The notes under the pieces are model-generated. The model made no database searches and had not been told where the DNA came from. It worked only from the letters and a program-made list of their open reading frames with translations. Source: Komarekiella delphini-convector SJRDD-AB1 (GTDB lineage: Bacteria > Cyanobacteriota > Cyanobacteriia > Cyanobacteriales > Nostocaceae). From it: a stretch of DNA of 64,000 nt. The stretch is taken from contig NZ_VJXY01000007.1 of assembly GCF_014831675.1 (NCBI RefSeq), positions 158,896-222,895 of the forward strand. The letters run 5' to 3'. Of the stretch, positions 27,257-36,738 are shown piece by piece. Position 1 is the first letter of the stretch. Every line of letters starts with the position of its first letter. The position numbers were made by a program, and so were the translations under genes.

Positions 27257-27285
27257 TAATCTATCAAATTTGTGAGATATGTTTT

Positions 27286-27804
27286 ATGTTGAGAACAAGT
27301 ATTAATAATGAATTAAAACGCGCATTCTTGCCTAAGTTTGAGAATCTTGATTTAGAATCAATTATTATTAAGCTAACTCATCCGAAAGATGTTTATAAGT
27401 GGAGCCGAGAAAAAGCAGAATATGCAGTTTCTCAATACAAAAAGTTTCTTTTTTTGAATGCTTTGTACCCTGAGCAAGAACTGGTACCTACAAAGGAAGT
27501 TGATAATGTTTGGCATGTTCATATTCTTGACACTGAGAAATATCGGAATGATTGCCAATATTTATTCGGTCGATTCTTAGATCATTATCCCTATTCTGGG
27601 CTAGGAGGGCAGCAGGACGAAAAAAAGCATCTTAATAAATTTGAATTGAGTCAAACTCTTTTTCAAGAAATTTTTCCGTCAGATAATGTAAAGTTTTCTA
27701 AAATTCCAGCACATTCTTCTAGTAGTTCATCTGCAAGTTTTAGTTCAGTTACACTAGGATATTCCTCTTCTAACCGTTCTAACGAGTTCGATTTTAGTGA
27801 TTAA
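27286..27804 (+). CDS. Glycine-rich-domain (GRDP/DUF1399)-like protein
   Basis: 172 aa. The conserved block is PTKEVDNVWHVHILDTEKYRNDC followed by YLFGRFLDHYPYSG (residues about 62-105). This WHxHIxDTxxY...FGxxxxHxPY pattern is typical of the plant GRDP/DUF1399 family and its bacterial homologues. The His-rich motif suggests metal or ligand binding but no activity is established. The C-terminus is a Ser-rich low-complexity tail. It lies between the SNF2 helicase and the SWIM gene with its own -10 box. Confidence 0.7.
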   Translation: MLRTSINNELKRAFLPKFENLDLESIIIKLTHPKDVYKWSREKAEYAVSQYKKFLFLNALYPEQELVPTKEVDNVWHVHILDTEKYRNDCQYLFGRFLDHYPYSGLGGQQDEKKHLNKFELSQTLFQEIFPSDNVKFSKIPAHSSSSSSASFSSVTLGYSSSNRSNEFDFSD

Positions 27805-27860
27805 TTTTTTATTTTATCTTCATGCCATCTTGAATCTTGACTTCTAGCTGCGGAACATTA

Positions 27861-28652
27861 ATGCCTCAAAATAATAATCATAGATACGAAAATCCATTAA
27901 GTAACTTTGCGACTTATTTCACTCCGACATCCGTAGTATTTACTATTGGTTTAATACTTTTAACTGTCGGTTTGTTTACTCAAAATAGTTTAGGTTTCTG
28001 GTCGCAGCTACTATCAACAACTGGGTCGGCACTGTTAGCTAGCTGGGTTTCAGTTATCTATGATCGAGATTCACTGGTTAACCGCTTGGAGAATATGTTC
28101 AGGATCAAGGCTTTTTCTGAACAGGGTTTTCGGAGGGTACATGAGCAGATGGATTTTGGTAGCATTTTTCGCATTGCAAAGAATGGGGATACAGTGTATT
28201 GGCATGACACCTACTGCTCACTTCGTAAAGGGTACCTTGAAGACTTAAAGAATGCTTTGCAAGAAGGAGTTAAGATCCATATTCTTGCAATAGATCCTGA
28301 TTGTCCTAATGCTACTTATAGATCTAATGAGATGGATGAAGGTCAAGCCTGGGTTGTAGGACTTCGAGACTTCATTACCGTAATGCGTAACTTGAGAAGC
28401 GATCCAAGCTATGGGCATAATCTAGAATTAAAAATTTATGATGGGCTTACTTGCGTGCCTTTTTATATCTTATTTGATAGAAGAAGAGATACTCCTAAAC
28501 TAGGTTATTATTCTATTTTTCTCAACGATCATACAGCTGACTGTACACATTTTGAAATTGTGGAGGGGAAAGATTTCAGTCGAGGAAGGGGACTACTAAC
28601 GAATTTTGTTGAGTATTTTAAAAAAAAATGGGCTGTAAGCAAAAGTGTCTAA
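27861..28652 (+). CDS. Two-TM membrane protein with PLD-like (DUF5919-like) domain
   Basis: 263 aa from ATG 27861 (a TTG at 27837 in the same frame would add 8 residues). Two hydrophobic helices lie at about 24-45 and 52-72, followed by a cytosolic domain. That domain includes TVYWHDTYCSLRKGYLEDLK, the strand VKIHILAIDPDCPNATYRSNE and a later LELKIYDGLTCVPFYILFD. The arrangement (small hydrophobic strand, ILxxDPxxxxxxxR, then a second strand with a short acidic turn) recalls PLD-like/DUF5919 domains used as sensors or effectors in conflict systems. No HKD motif is seen, so it is probably not a phospholipase. 56 nt after the GRDP-like gene. Confidence 0.55.
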   Translation: MPQNNNHRYENPLSNFATYFTPTSVVFTIGLILLTVGLFTQNSLGFWSQLLSTTGSALLASWVSVIYDRDSLVNRLENMFRIKAFSEQGFRRVHEQMDFGSIFRIAKNGDTVYWHDTYCSLRKGYLEDLKNALQEGVKIHILAIDPDCPNATYRSNEMDEGQAWVVGLRDFITVMRNLRSDPSYGHNLELKIYDGLTCVPFYILFDRRRDTPKLGYYSIFLNDHTADCTHFEIVEGKDFSRGRGLLTNFVEYFKKKWAVSKSV

Positions 28653-29059
28653 AATGAAATTATTGAAATTATAGATATCGCAGGCTAACACCCTTTTGAA
28701 ATGGACAGTACAGCTTTCTTGGTGGGTATAAGAAAATTAGTAACTGCCGCTGAAGGGAACGTTACTTGATAACTTTGAATGAACAATATATCAACGTTAT
28801 GGGTTAATGTGATATATCAAGTGACCACGGTCATCAAACTACTATTGTTTCGCTGAATACCGTTTTTGACCTGAATCCTTAACAAGAAGGGAATAACAAG
28901 GCACGTTACACCACCCAAAAGTTACTTTGATAGTTGCCGCGTCAAATGCGTCTTTTCTGACTCAATCTAAAAAATATCAAAATTAAAATTTTGATAATAT
29001 AAAACACTAGATAGGGTGGCATTTGTCCCACTAATTTATTTAATAAAAGAAGAAAAATT
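28653..29059. other. 407-nt intergenic region with inverted repeats
   Basis: There is no gene. An inverted repeat pairs ATATATCA (28786-28793) with TGATATAT (28810-28817), and a short palindrome TGACCACGGTCA lies at 28822-28833. Either could be an operator for the SWIM gene. Positions 28975-29040 are AT-rich and probably promoter-bearing. Confidence 0.45.
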
Positions 29060-29896
29060 ATGACCAATTACACTCTTCAAGCAAGTCGAGAATGGTGGTC
29101 ACAACGATGGCTTGATTTGCTAGATTCTTATCGGTTTAAAAAGCGTTTGGAACGTGCTAGAAACTATGCTCGTCAGGGAAATGTCTTGAGTATCGAGTTT
29201 AAAGGTGCAAAAGTCTTAGCTAGAGTACAAGGTAGTGAAGCAGAACCTTATAAAGTTTCCCTTTCTCTTGACCCCTTTAGTGATGAGCAATGGAGTTATG
29301 TAATTGAAACAATGTCCCATAAAGTAACTTTTGCTGCCAAGCTACTGGCAGGGGAAATGCCACAAAATATAGAAGAAGTATTTACAGCGAATGGTCTTTC
29401 TTTATTTCCTTTTACCCTCTCTGATATCCACAGTAAATGCTCTTGTCCCGATAAGGCAAATCCTTGCAAACATATTGGTGCTATTTATTATCAGTTAGGC
29501 GATCGCTTCAGTGAAGATCCATTTGTACTATTTCAATTGCGTGGACGCACAAAAGAGCAAATTATTAGTGATTTACGAAATTTACGTAGTGCCAAGGTTG
29601 AAGCTCACACTATTGAAACCCCTGAAGTTCAACAGTTAATTCCCAATAATCAATACTCAGTAAGAATTGACGCTTTCTGGCAATATAACGAGCCACTAGA
29701 GTCATCTTTGGTAGTAATTGCACCGTCGAGTAGCGAGACAATATTAGACGTATTGGGAGCGATTCCCTTAGCGAAAGAGGCAGAAAATGCCGTAAATTTA
29801 AATTCTGGTGATATGGTAATGAACTATTTGGATGTAGTTTACAAAGATGTTAGTCAGAAGGCTTTTTTGGCGGCGATGAACGTGGGAGGGAGTTGA
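29060..29896 (+). CDS. SWIM zinc-finger protein, SNF2 partner type
   Basis: 278 aa. It starts with TREWW-like sequence (SREWWSQRWLDLLDSYRFKKRLERARNYAR), typical of the SWIM proteins encoded next to SNF2 helicases. The zinc motif is Cys127, Cys129, Cys136 and His138 in CSCPDKANPCKH. It probably assists or targets the SNF2-family helicase encoded at 23798-27121. In many cyanobacteria and actinobacteria the two genes adjoin; here two unrelated genes lie between them. Confidence 0.88.
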   Translation: MTNYTLQASREWWSQRWLDLLDSYRFKKRLERARNYARQGNVLSIEFKGAKVLARVQGSEAEPYKVSLSLDPFSDEQWSYVIETMSHKVTFAAKLLAGEMPQNIEEVFTANGLSLFPFTLSDIHSKCSCPDKANPCKHIGAIYYQLGDRFSEDPFVLFQLRGRTKEQIISDLRNLRSAKVEAHTIETPEVQQLIPNNQYSVRIDAFWQYNEPLESSLVVIAPSSSETILDVLGAIPLAKEAENAVNLNSGDMVMNYLDVVYKDVSQKAFLAAMNVGGS

Positions 29897-30055
29897 CTAG
29901 GTAAATTCAGCTAATTTCTTGGTTATCCCTGCTTAACATCAGGTGTGGTGGGGTGCTTGCGTACAATAGGAAACGGAGACTGCCTGAAAATTTAAAGTTG
30001 TATTTATTACTAGTGATTGAATGTTATAAAAGCAGAGTAATCCAGTCAAATCAAC

Positions 30056-30355
30056 ATGGAACTCCAAACTAGAATTATTTCGGTAGAACTTGCTGATGGT
30101 ACACATGTCCGAGTTGAAGCTACACTAATCGGCGAACGTAAAATAAATTTTCAAACCCAACCTTTTAACGAACTAACCGTTGCTATAGAATCTCTTACCA
30201 AGGAAATTGCAGAGATAGTTCACAAAGCTAAGCCAGATAAAGCAAGTGTAAAATTTGGTATAGAAATTTGTATTGAATCGGGTAAGCTCATACCTTTACT
30301 AGTCAAAGGTACTTCCACAGCCAATCTGGAGATTACCTTAGAATGGGGTCACTAG
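30056..30355 (+). CDS. Trypco1 (CU044_2847 family) domain protein
   Basis: 99 aa. The pattern VELADGTHVRVEAT...ELTVAIESLTKEIAEIVHKAKPDKASVKFGIEI...SGKLIPLL...LEITLEW matches the small trypsin-co-occurring domain family. Characteristic features are a central helix, the KFGIEI strand with ESG turn, and a terminal strand ending in W. These domains are proposed adaptor or effector-associated modules that accompany trypsin-like proteases, NTPases and death-like domains in bacterial conflict systems. Here it stands alone, with no protease gene adjacent. ATG start; no strong ribosome site. Confidence 0.75.
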   Translation: MELQTRIISVELADGTHVRVEATLIGERKINFQTQPFNELTVAIESLTKEIAEIVHKAKPDKASVKFGIEICIESGKLIPLLVKGTSTANLEITLEWGH

Positions 30356-30359
30356 CTGC

Positions 30360-30545
30360 TCACTGTCCAAACTCAAGCCTAGCCTGTTCTACTAAATCGG
30401 CGGTCACAATTTCTTGCTCTGCTTGACGAGCAAGCTGCTCAATTCGGGCTTTAGCTTGAGAACGAACAAAAAAGGGAATACTTTTCAACTTTGTTTTAGC
30501 TTCAGATGTCCATTGCAAAGCATCTGTAAAATTAGATTCATTCAT
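30360..30545 (-). CDS. PCP_red domain small protein
   Basis: 61 aa: [32 protein letters not shown]...[11 protein letters not shown]. This is the PCP_red domain (W-x2-EA-x3-L-x2-IP-x2-VR...IE-x2-A...T-x2-L/V-x2-AR) found at the C-terminus of light-independent protochlorophyllide reductase subunit B. Stand-alone copies are common in cyanobacteria and their role is not settled. Convergent with, and only 4 nt from, the trypco1 gene. Confidence 0.82.
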   Translation of the reverse strand: MNESNFTDALQWTSEAKTKLKSIPFFVRSQAKARIEQLARQAEQEIVTADLVEQARLEFGQ

Positions 30546-31235
30546 ATACTCATACCCCTAGGTAGCTATGGTTTTGTCTGACCCTAGTTTGATTTTTTCG
30601 GTTTAGTCACCGCAGACAAACGCTTGCTCTATAGGTTGAACACTGCTTATTAACACTTTAATTGGTTTCGCAACTTTGAGACAATAGTTACCCTGTAAAC
30701 AAATGTGATGGTTAAATTTTCCATTGGCTCTGTTAATTATACGATTTTATTGGGTATCAAACTCATTCCTAACTCTTTGAGCAATTTGCTCGTTTTGCTC
30801 ACTTTAGAATCATCCCTAGTCCCCTCAACATTTTTAAGCCAGTTTACTGAGCAAGGATATACTCCCAGTGGCTTTGAATTTGAAGCGATCGCCAAAATAC
30901 CGATTCAGTGATCAAATTGAAGCAAAAGTAAAAATTTTTTCAATAAAAATAGGTAAATTACTTAAATATGACAGCAAACTTTATCAATTACCCTTATTAA
31001 TTCACAAATATAATGCTTACTGATTTCAAAAAGAGCGATAATTATTATTGCGATACTTTTCTGATAAACCGAGATTAACCTAGCTACCCTTTTGCACAGA
31101 AGATATAGCCTTCTTTACAAAAGAGTCGTGGAGTGTAGGTAAGGTGTAAGAGTAACTAACAGAAATGTATTAATTTTTAGTGTGTATGTGATTCAAGCAA
31201 TTTTTTTGAGAGCAGTTATACAAAAGGAGGTTGAG
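30546..31235. other. 690-nt region without a supported gene
   Basis: A 68-codon rightward frame (30705-30911) is open but lacks a ribosome site and any family signal. Positions 30920-31080 are AT-rich. Nothing else is recognised apart from the ribosome site of the next gene at 31223-31230. Confidence 0.45.
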
Positions 31236-31676
31236 ATGAGTCGTCTTCTTCATGAAAAGTCAGTCTCATATAAAGGTTATCTCATCATTCCATTTATTTT
31301 TGCCAAAGCTGATAATTACGAAATTTATTCGTATAGATTGCTAGCAGAAATTGGACAAAAAAGTCAATTTCACAAAGCAGAGAATCCAGCAGGAATCTAT
31401 GGCTGTAGCATCAGTAATATCGTTGATATTGCCAAAGAACATATTGACAAACATTTAGAATTTAACAGTCAAAGGGATAATTTTCAGTTCCGATATATTT
31501 ATCGCAATAATTTGATTATTGTCTTTGAAGAAGCAGGTAAATATTTTTACGACCATTATCCACCAGAATTATTGAACAATATTGCTGCACCAAAATTATT
31601 CACATCTGAATACGAATGTCTAAGTTGGATTAAGCAGGGACTTGATGGACGATATACACGGCAAAGAACAAGATAA
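31236..31676 (+). CDS. Hypothetical protein
   Basis: 146 aa from ATG 31236, chosen because AAAGGAGG lies 5 nt upstream, a near-perfect ribosome site; the frame is open to 31182. The protein is mixed alpha/beta, begins MSRLLHEKSVSYKGYLIIPF, has no membrane segment and is rich in Tyr and Ile. Pattern VSYKGYLIIPF...DIAKEHIDKH resembles small cyanobacterial orphan proteins, but I do not recognise the family. Lower GC than the flanking core genes. Confidence 0.65.
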   Translation: MSRLLHEKSVSYKGYLIIPFIFAKADNYEIYSYRLLAEIGQKSQFHKAENPAGIYGCSISNIVDIAKEHIDKHLEFNSQRDNFQFRYIYRNNLIIVFEEAGKYFYDHYPPELLNNIAAPKLFTSEYECLSWIKQGLDGRYTRQRTR

Positions 31677-32033
31677 AATTTTAAAAGGTGGGATTGATTG
31701 CAGGCTTACCCCGTGCGACAAAGTTAGTTGAAGAGTGTAGCAAACTTTTGCCGCTGATTTCCAAGTTTCTGGGTTTAGGGTAGGTGGTGTATTTGTTTCC
31801 AGATTCTATCTAATACCGATTCAATTAATGATTGTAACAAATCCTTTGGTAGAGACGTTGCAATGCAACGTCTCTACATGGTCTATCTGTCACATTCTTT
31901 TTTTTAATTGGTATAACAAGGAAATGCTATTCATAGCGATGCCACTTGGATGGGAGCCAGAGTCTACTTAAAGGCATTCCCAGTCGGAGACTGGGAACAA
32001 GGTATAAGGAGAGGCATTGCTTACACACCCTGT
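31677..32033. other. Intergenic region with nested repeats
   Basis: The 29-bp palindrome at 31849-31877 is flanked by TAATACCGATTCAATTA (about 31811-31828) and TTTAATTGGTATAAC (about 31904-31918), a degenerate inverted pair. The whole ~105-bp block has the look of a MITE-like element. No gene is seen. Confidence 0.55.
31849..31877. repeat. 29-bp palindrome (copy 2)
   Basis: GTAGAGACGTTGC-AAT-GCAACGTCTCTAC, identical to the copy at 9848-9876 except at the centre. Confidence 0.95.
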
Positions 32034-32468
32034 TTAAAGTTGAGAGCGAGGAGCATTGAAGGCTTCCCAAGCAGCTTTAGTAGCCTTTTGAAGACGAAGG
32101 CTGAAGTCTACTACTTCTTTCATCAGCAAGTACCAGTTTTTCTCGGCTTCATCCTGCATTACCACCCAAGCATATTCCAGGCGATGATCTCGTTCAATAA
32201 GTCTCCTCCCTTCAATTGCTTCCCGTGCTTGACGTACAGCTTTTAAGTACGTTTCACGGGTAAGAGTACCTGCTAATCTAGCTTCAGTTTGAGCGCGTCT
32301 TTTTAACGCTTCAATAAGTGCTTTGGTTTCGCGCTTAACTTCATCAGTCTCACCAGCCATTTCGGTTTCTACCATTTCGTCAGTTTGAGAACTGATTTCT
32401 ACTACTACTATGGATTCGGTGGATTCAATTATTGTGGTTTCAATGGGTTCGATGTTGTTAGCATTCAT
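32034..32468 (-). CDS. Hypothetical helical protein with acidic N-terminus
   Basis: 144 aa. Residues 1-48 are rich in Glu, Thr, Ser and Val (IESTESIVVVEISSQTDEM) and probably disordered. Residues 45-140 are predicted almost entirely helical (KALIEALKRRAQTEARLAG...YLKAVRQAREAIEGRR...YAWVVMQDEAEKNW). No catalytic motif or membrane segment. This looks like a conserved cyanobacterial protein of unknown function, and charge segregation suggests a protein-protein or membrane-surface role. Confidence 0.72.
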   Translation of the reverse strand: MNANNIEPIETTIIESTESIVVVEISSQTDEMVETEMAGETDEVKRETKALIEALKRRAQTEARLAGTLTRETYLKAVRQAREAIEGRRLIERDHRLEYAWVVMQDEAEKNWYLLMKEVVDFSLRLQKATKAAWEAFNAPRSQL

Positions 32469-32571
32469 AAGTTGAAATATCCTTATTGCAAAGCTGACTA
32501 TCGAATGAAAACTGCACCTTGGAGTGATCAGTCAAGGGTCAAGATCAATTACATTTGACCTTGGACTTTTC

Positions 32572-33441
32572 TCAATAAGTTGTGGTTGACAATTGATGCT
32601 CTAATTTTAACAATGCTGCAACTCGTGCTTCAGTGGCAGGATGACTGGAAAATAAGTTACCTAGAAATTGTCCAGAAATGGGATTGATAATTAATAACGG
32701 TTCAAATGCTGGGTTGGCATTCAAAGGTAACTGTTTTGCCGTAGCTTCTAACCGTTGCAATGCCTGAGCTAAGGCGCGGGGATTACCAGTTAATCTGGCA
32801 GAACCAGAATCAGCTGAGAATTCTCGTGTGCGAGAAATTGCTAGCTGAATAATTGTGGCAGCTAATGGCGCAAGTATTACCGTTAATAGAATACCTAAAG
32901 GATTTCCACCTCTGTTATCATCTCGTGAACCACCACCAAACCATAAACTGTAGCTGACCATTTGGGCTAAGAATGAAATAGCACCAGCGACAGTAGCAGC
33001 AACGGCTTGTGTCAGGGTATCACGATTAATAATATGAGTAAGTTCGTGAGCAATAACGCCTTCGAGTTCGTCCTCTGGTAGTATATTCAAAATGCCTTCG
33101 GTGACAGCTACAGCAGCGTGTTCTGGATCGCGTCCCGTAGCGAAAGCGTTGGCAGTTTGACTAGGAACAATGTAAACTCCTGGCATGGGAATATTGGCGC
33201 GCTGAGACAATCTTTGCACCATTCGATATAGTCCTGGCGCTTGGCTTTCACTTATGGGCTGGGCGCGGTAAACTGAAAGGGCAATTTTATCTGATTGATA
33301 CCAAGAAAATAGGTTTGTTACTGCTGCTAAACCAATTCCTACAATCAAACCACCAGTGCCGCCAATTACCCAATAACTAATTGCAATCAATAAGCCACTG
33401 AGTGCAGCTAGCAAAGCTACCGTTTTCAATTGATTTGTCAT
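32572..33441 (-). CDS. htpX: M48 family zinc metalloprotease HtpX
   Basis: 289 aa. Two N-terminal membrane helices (about 8-50), HELTH zinc motif near residues 133-137 (EGVIAHELTHIINRD), two further helices, and the third ligand Glu in SRTREFSADSGSARLT (about 210). The active site faces the cytosol. HtpX degrades misfolded membrane proteins and acts beside FtsH. Length and domain order are standard. Confidence 0.95.
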   Translation of the reverse strand: MTNQLKTVALLAALSGLLIAISYWVIGGTGGLIVGIGLAAVTNLFSWYQSDKIALSVYRAQPISESQAPGLYRMVQRLSQRANIPMPGVYIVPSQTANAFATGRDPEHAAVAVTEGILNILPEDELEGVIAHELTHIINRDTLTQAVAATVAGAISFLAQMVSYSLWFGGGSRDDNRGGNPLGILLTVILAPLAATIIQLAISRTREFSADSGSARLTGNPRALAQALQRLEATAKQLPLNANPAFEPLLIINPISGQFLGNLFSSHPATEARVAALLKLEHQLSTTTY

Positions 33442-33774
33442 ATTTCCGCTCTCCTGCTAATGCTGCATAGATTTTTAAGTTTTTCTCAACAACAGCATTA
33501 CTCAAGCTACACCTTGATTGTATCTAGCTAAACTCAGATATATAGTGCAGAAAACCTGTATGATGAGTACGGTTTTCCTACTTAACTTTTGGAAATACTA
33601 TTTAGTAATAGATAAGTTTCTTTTTAAGAAAATCTCTCTATGGCTGTAATTTGAGCAACCAAATATAGACCGAAAGTGTGAACTTATTGCTTGAGGTTTT
33701 TGAGTAGCTAGTGAATACCAAAGTGACAAATAATTAGTTAATGTACCTTTATTAAATAATCACCACTATTTGTT
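33442..33774. other. Divergent promoter region, htpX / bcp
   Basis: 333 nt between divergent genes. No operator could be recognised with confidence; the region is AT-rich with a weak direct repeat of TTTTTAAG. Nothing else is seen. Confidence 0.4.
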
Positions 33775-34236
33775 ATGCCAGTCAAAGTTGGGGATACCGC
33801 TCCTGATTTCAACCTTCCTGCCCAAAACGGTTCAACAGTTAGCCTCAAAGATTTTCGTGGTAAAAAAGCTGTTGTCCTATATTTTTATCCCAAGGACGAC
33901 ACACCTGGATGTACGACAGAATCTTGTGCTTTTCGCGATCAGTATGAAGTATTTAAAACCGCTGACGCTGAAGTTATTGGTGTAAGTGCCGACTCCAGCG
34001 AATCTCACCAGCGATTTGCCGCAAAGCACCAGCTACCATTTACCCTCTTGAGCGACAAAGGCGACCAAGTACGCAAGCTTTACGGTGCAACAGCAGCTTT
34101 CGGTTTGTTTCCTGGTCGTGTTACTTACGTTATTGACCAAGAGGGAGTTGTGCGATACGTTTTTGATTCAATGTTTAACTTTAAAGGTCATGTTGAAGAG
34201 TCTCTGAAAACGCTGCAACAGCTTGCAGCTAAGTAG
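33775..34236 (+). CDS. bcp: Thioredoxin-dependent peroxiredoxin (Bcp/PrxQ)
   Basis: 153 aa. [19 protein letters not shown] near residues 38-56 contains the peroxidatic Cys and, five residues on, the resolving Cys, the PrxQ arrangement. It reduces H2O2 and alkyl hydroperoxides using thioredoxin. Cytosolic, single domain, normal length. Monocistronic by context. Confidence 0.96.
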   Translation: MPVKVGDTAPDFNLPAQNGSTVSLKDFRGKKAVVLYFYPKDDTPGCTTESCAFRDQYEVFKTADAEVIGVSADSSESHQRFAAKHQLPFTLLSDKGDQVRKLYGATAAFGLFPGRVTYVIDQEGVVRYVFDSMFNFKGHVEESLKTLQQLAAK

Positions 34237-34243
34237 GGGATAG

Positions 34244-34498
34244 GGTATGGGAAATGGGAAACTCGGGGCCCCCTCTGGGGATAAGGGGCAATGGGGAATG
34301 GGGAGAAGGAAAAGAATTATTCTTTTGCCTCTCTACCCCTCGGTCACTGAGCGGCTTGCTTTGAGCAGAGCTGAAAGGAGCCGTAAAGCCTGCGGCATAG
34401 CTACGCTTAGGGCGTTCGCGCAGCGTGTCGCAGACAAGCCTCTTGTAGAGAAGTGCTGCTCCTCTGCTCCCCAGTCCCTAGTCCCCAGTCCTCAGCCT
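34244..34498. repeat. Low-complexity and REP-like intergenic block
   Basis: GGGATAGGGTATGGGAAATGGGAAAC-type G-rich runs are followed by GGGGCCCCCTCTGGGG (palindromic). A REP-like segment (GGCGTTCGCGCAGCGTGTCG) and CTCCCCAGTCCCTAGTCCCCAG runs come next. This is typical Nostoc intergenic filler between the convergent bcp and hpf genes; it could form strong hairpins. Confidence 0.6.
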
Positions 34499-35149
34499 CT
34501 ATTTATTCGAGTGCGATTTTTCTGGCATGGCAATATTGGCTTGAGCTGACTTGCCATTCTTACCGTTAGTATGACCGTTACCGTTGCGGGGTTGAATCAC
34601 ACCATAACCGCCGTGGTTGCGTTCGTAAATTACATTAATCTCCCCAGTTTCAGAATTGTGGAACATATAAAAGTCATGTCCTACCAGTTGCAGTTGTTCT
34701 AAGGCTTGTGCAACAGTCATTGGAGGCATGGAAAAATACTTTGTGCGGACGACCTCGTTAGGCAATTCGGGGGTGCGATCGCCAATTAAATCTGTTACTA
34801 TCGACTCTGCAACCACTGCTTCATTTGTTGGTTGGGCATGAATTTTCTGATCTTGACGCCGTTCTTTATATTTACGCAGTTGACGGGCAATTTTATCTGC
34901 AACTAAGTCAATGCTGGCGTATAAGTTTTCGCTGCTTTCCTCAGCACGGATGACGCTACCATTGGCATAAATCGTTACTTCAGCCGCTTGTCTAGGATTA
35001 ATTCGAGGATTACGGGCTACGCTAAGATGCACATCCACTTCATTTGTGATGTTCTGAAAGTGATTAACTGCTTTTTCAATTTTTTGATGCACATACTCCC
35101 TAATCGCATCGGTAATTTCTATATTTTTGCCGTGGATGACAAGCTTCAT
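34499..35149 (-). CDS. hpf: Ribosome hibernation promoting factor, long form (LrtA)
   Basis: 216 aa, long HPF. The N-terminal RaiA/YfiA-like S30AE domain ([30 protein letters not shown], residues 2-100) binds the decoding centre. The C-terminal dimerisation domain ([33 protein letters not shown], about 138-195) makes 100S ribosomes. In cyanobacteria this is the light-repressed transcript lrtA, induced in darkness. A short Gly/Asn-rich tail follows. The ~600-nt upstream region fits a long regulated leader, but no element is recognised. Confidence 0.95.
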   Translation of the reverse strand: MKLVIHGKNIEITDAIREYVHQKIEKAVNHFQNITNEVDVHLSVARNPRINPRQAAEVTIYANGSVIRAEESSENLYASIDLVADKIARQLRKYKERRQDQKIHAQPTNEAVVAESIVTDLIGDRTPELPNEVVRTKYFSMPPMTVAQALEQLQLVGHDFYMFHNSETGEINVIYERNHGGYGVIQPRNGNGHTNGKNGKSAQANIAMPEKSHSNK

Positions 35150-35785
35150 GTAAACTCTCCCGCTGAATATTTGATGTGTGAATTTGCTTTGTATGAAAAG
35201 AAGTTGCGGTAAGGTCTATCAATACCGCCAAAACAAATTGTGAATTATTTTTATGTACTGCTGGTACGCTGTCTCTAAGGCTTGCTGCATCTGGTTTTTG
35301 TTAAGTATACCGTCGATTTATCTTCTGATCTCTGCGCTGCTTTCCAACTGGTTGCAAAGCAATTGGATGTCTACGCAGAAATTTAGGATGAGGTAGTCTG
35401 AGCAGTAGCTCCCGTGACTACTTTTTTCTCTAAGTAACGCTTAAACAACTGTTGGTCGTTGATTCTGTGTTCCAAGAACTCCGCTCGCTGTTGATAAAGA
35501 ACACAAGTCTTTGGGAATGTTTGATCCTGTGAGATGCAAACAATAATATTAGAGTCATCAGCCAGTGCATTCATTCTTATTGTCTTGGCGTGATGCTGAT
35601 TGCAGAGAATCCTCCCAACGCCTATTGAGGTTATATATTCAAGCTAGCACTTTGTGTTTTCTAATGCTGGTTCCCTTGACTTTCCTTTAAAATCCTTTGC
35701 ATAGCTTGACATTTGTTGACTTCAATCTTGTGAGTTGAAATATATTTCTTCCCGATACTAGTTGATTTTTGGCATTATCCATAGT
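35150..35785. other. Divergent intergenic region, hpf / lipB
   Basis: 636 nt. It includes a possible small leftward gene (35383-35574). The remainder, including the presumed lrtA leader and promoter (35150-35340), shows no recognisable motif. Confidence 0.4.
35383..35574 (-). CDS. Small hypothetical protein
   Basis: 63 aa from ATG 35574: MNALADDSNIIVCISQDQTF, then KTCVLYQQRAEFLEHRINDQQLFKRYLEKKV. The composition is plausible for a small helical protein, but there is no clear ribosome site and no recognised family. It lies between divergent hpf and lipB, where it could also be fortuitous. Confidence 0.3.
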   Translation of the reverse strand: MNALADDSNIIVCISQDQTFPKTCVLYQQRAEFLEHRINDQQLFKRYLEKKVVTGATAQTTSS

Positions 35786-36466
35786 ATGAAAACGCACCAA
35801 AACCGTTGTCTGTTATATAACCAGGGACTAATGCCTTACTTAGACGCTCATGCATGGCAGCGATCGCTTCTCGCCGAGCGCATTAATGACCCCAGTGTAG
35901 ATGACGTGTTAATCTTGTTAGAACATCCACCTGTCTACACCTTAGGACAGGGAGCAAACCCAGAATTTCTCAAATTTGAGATTAATAAGAGTGAGTATGA
36001 TGTGCATCGAGTTGAAAGAGGTGGCGAAGTCACTTACCATTGTCCTGGTCAACTCGTAGGATATCCGATTTTAAATCTGCAACGTTATCGTCAAGACCTC
36101 CACTGGTACTTACGGCAACTTGAAGAAGTATTAATTCGCGTACTGGCAATTTATGGGTTAGAGGGAGAAAGAATTCCGGCTTTTACTGGTGTTTGGTTAC
36201 AAGGGCGCAAAGTTGCAGCTATTGGTATTAAAGTTAGTCGTTGGATTACTATGCACGGCTTTGCATTAAATGTGTGTCCAGACATGACCGGCTTTGAGCA
36301 AATTGTACCGTGTGGCATTTCTGATAAATCTGTAGGCAGTTTAGCCGAATGGATTCCAGGTATCACTTGCCAAGAAGTACGTTCTTATGTAGCTAAGTCT
36401 TTTGCAGAAGTGTTTGATGTGGAATTAGTCGAATCTCAATCTGAACAATTTTTTCGGTGTGAATAA
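35786..36466 (+). CDS. lipB: Octanoyltransferase LipB
   Basis: 226 aa from ATG 35786 ([18 protein letters not shown]); a TTG at 35762 would add eight atypical residues. The family motif [19 protein letters not shown] is near residues 74-92. The catalytic Lys/Cys region is [24 protein letters not shown] (about 140-163) with Cys in IVPCGI (about 178). It transfers octanoate from ACP to lipoyl domains, the first step of lipoate synthesis. lipA is not in the window. Confidence 0.96.
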   Translation: MKTHQNRCLLYNQGLMPYLDAHAWQRSLLAERINDPSVDDVLILLEHPPVYTLGQGANPEFLKFEINKSEYDVHRVERGGEVTYHCPGQLVGYPILNLQRYRQDLHWYLRQLEEVLIRVLAIYGLEGERIPAFTGVWLQGRKVAAIGIKVSRWITMHGFALNVCPDMTGFEQIVPCGISDKSVGSLAEWIPGITCQEVRSYVAKSFAEVFDVELVESQSEQFFRCE

Positions 36467-36585
36467 TAGGAGTCAGGAGACAAGAGTTAGGATATCCTTA
36501 CCTAATTAAAGGGACAAGGTTCAAATATTGACCTAGAGTAAGTTTGCTGATTCTGCTCGTAAAGCAATACGGTTGGTGTTAGAGC

Positions 36586-36703
36586 CAATACTTTTCGGAT
36601 AAGCGTAAACTACTCTTTTTTAGTTTGGGAAAAGATTAAAGGGCAATAGTTAAAGGTGAATTCAAACCATTCCCCTTTCCCTATTAACCAAAAAGTACTG
36701 GGT
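36586..36703. repeat. Dispersed ~120-bp repeat, copy B
   Basis: It starts CAATACTTTTCGGATAAGCG, has the pyrimidine run CATTCCCCTTTCCC near its right end, and closes AAAAAGTACTGGG. It matches copy A (230-357) in order and ends. Middle sequence has diverged. It lies between lipB and a leftward hypothetical gene. Confidence 0.7.
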
Positions 36704-36738
36704 GTTAGAGCTAATCATATTGTATTTTAAGCTAGATT

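Noticed and set aside
30705-30911. 68-codon rightward frame
   Set aside because: No ribosome site, no recognisable family, AT-rich surroundings.
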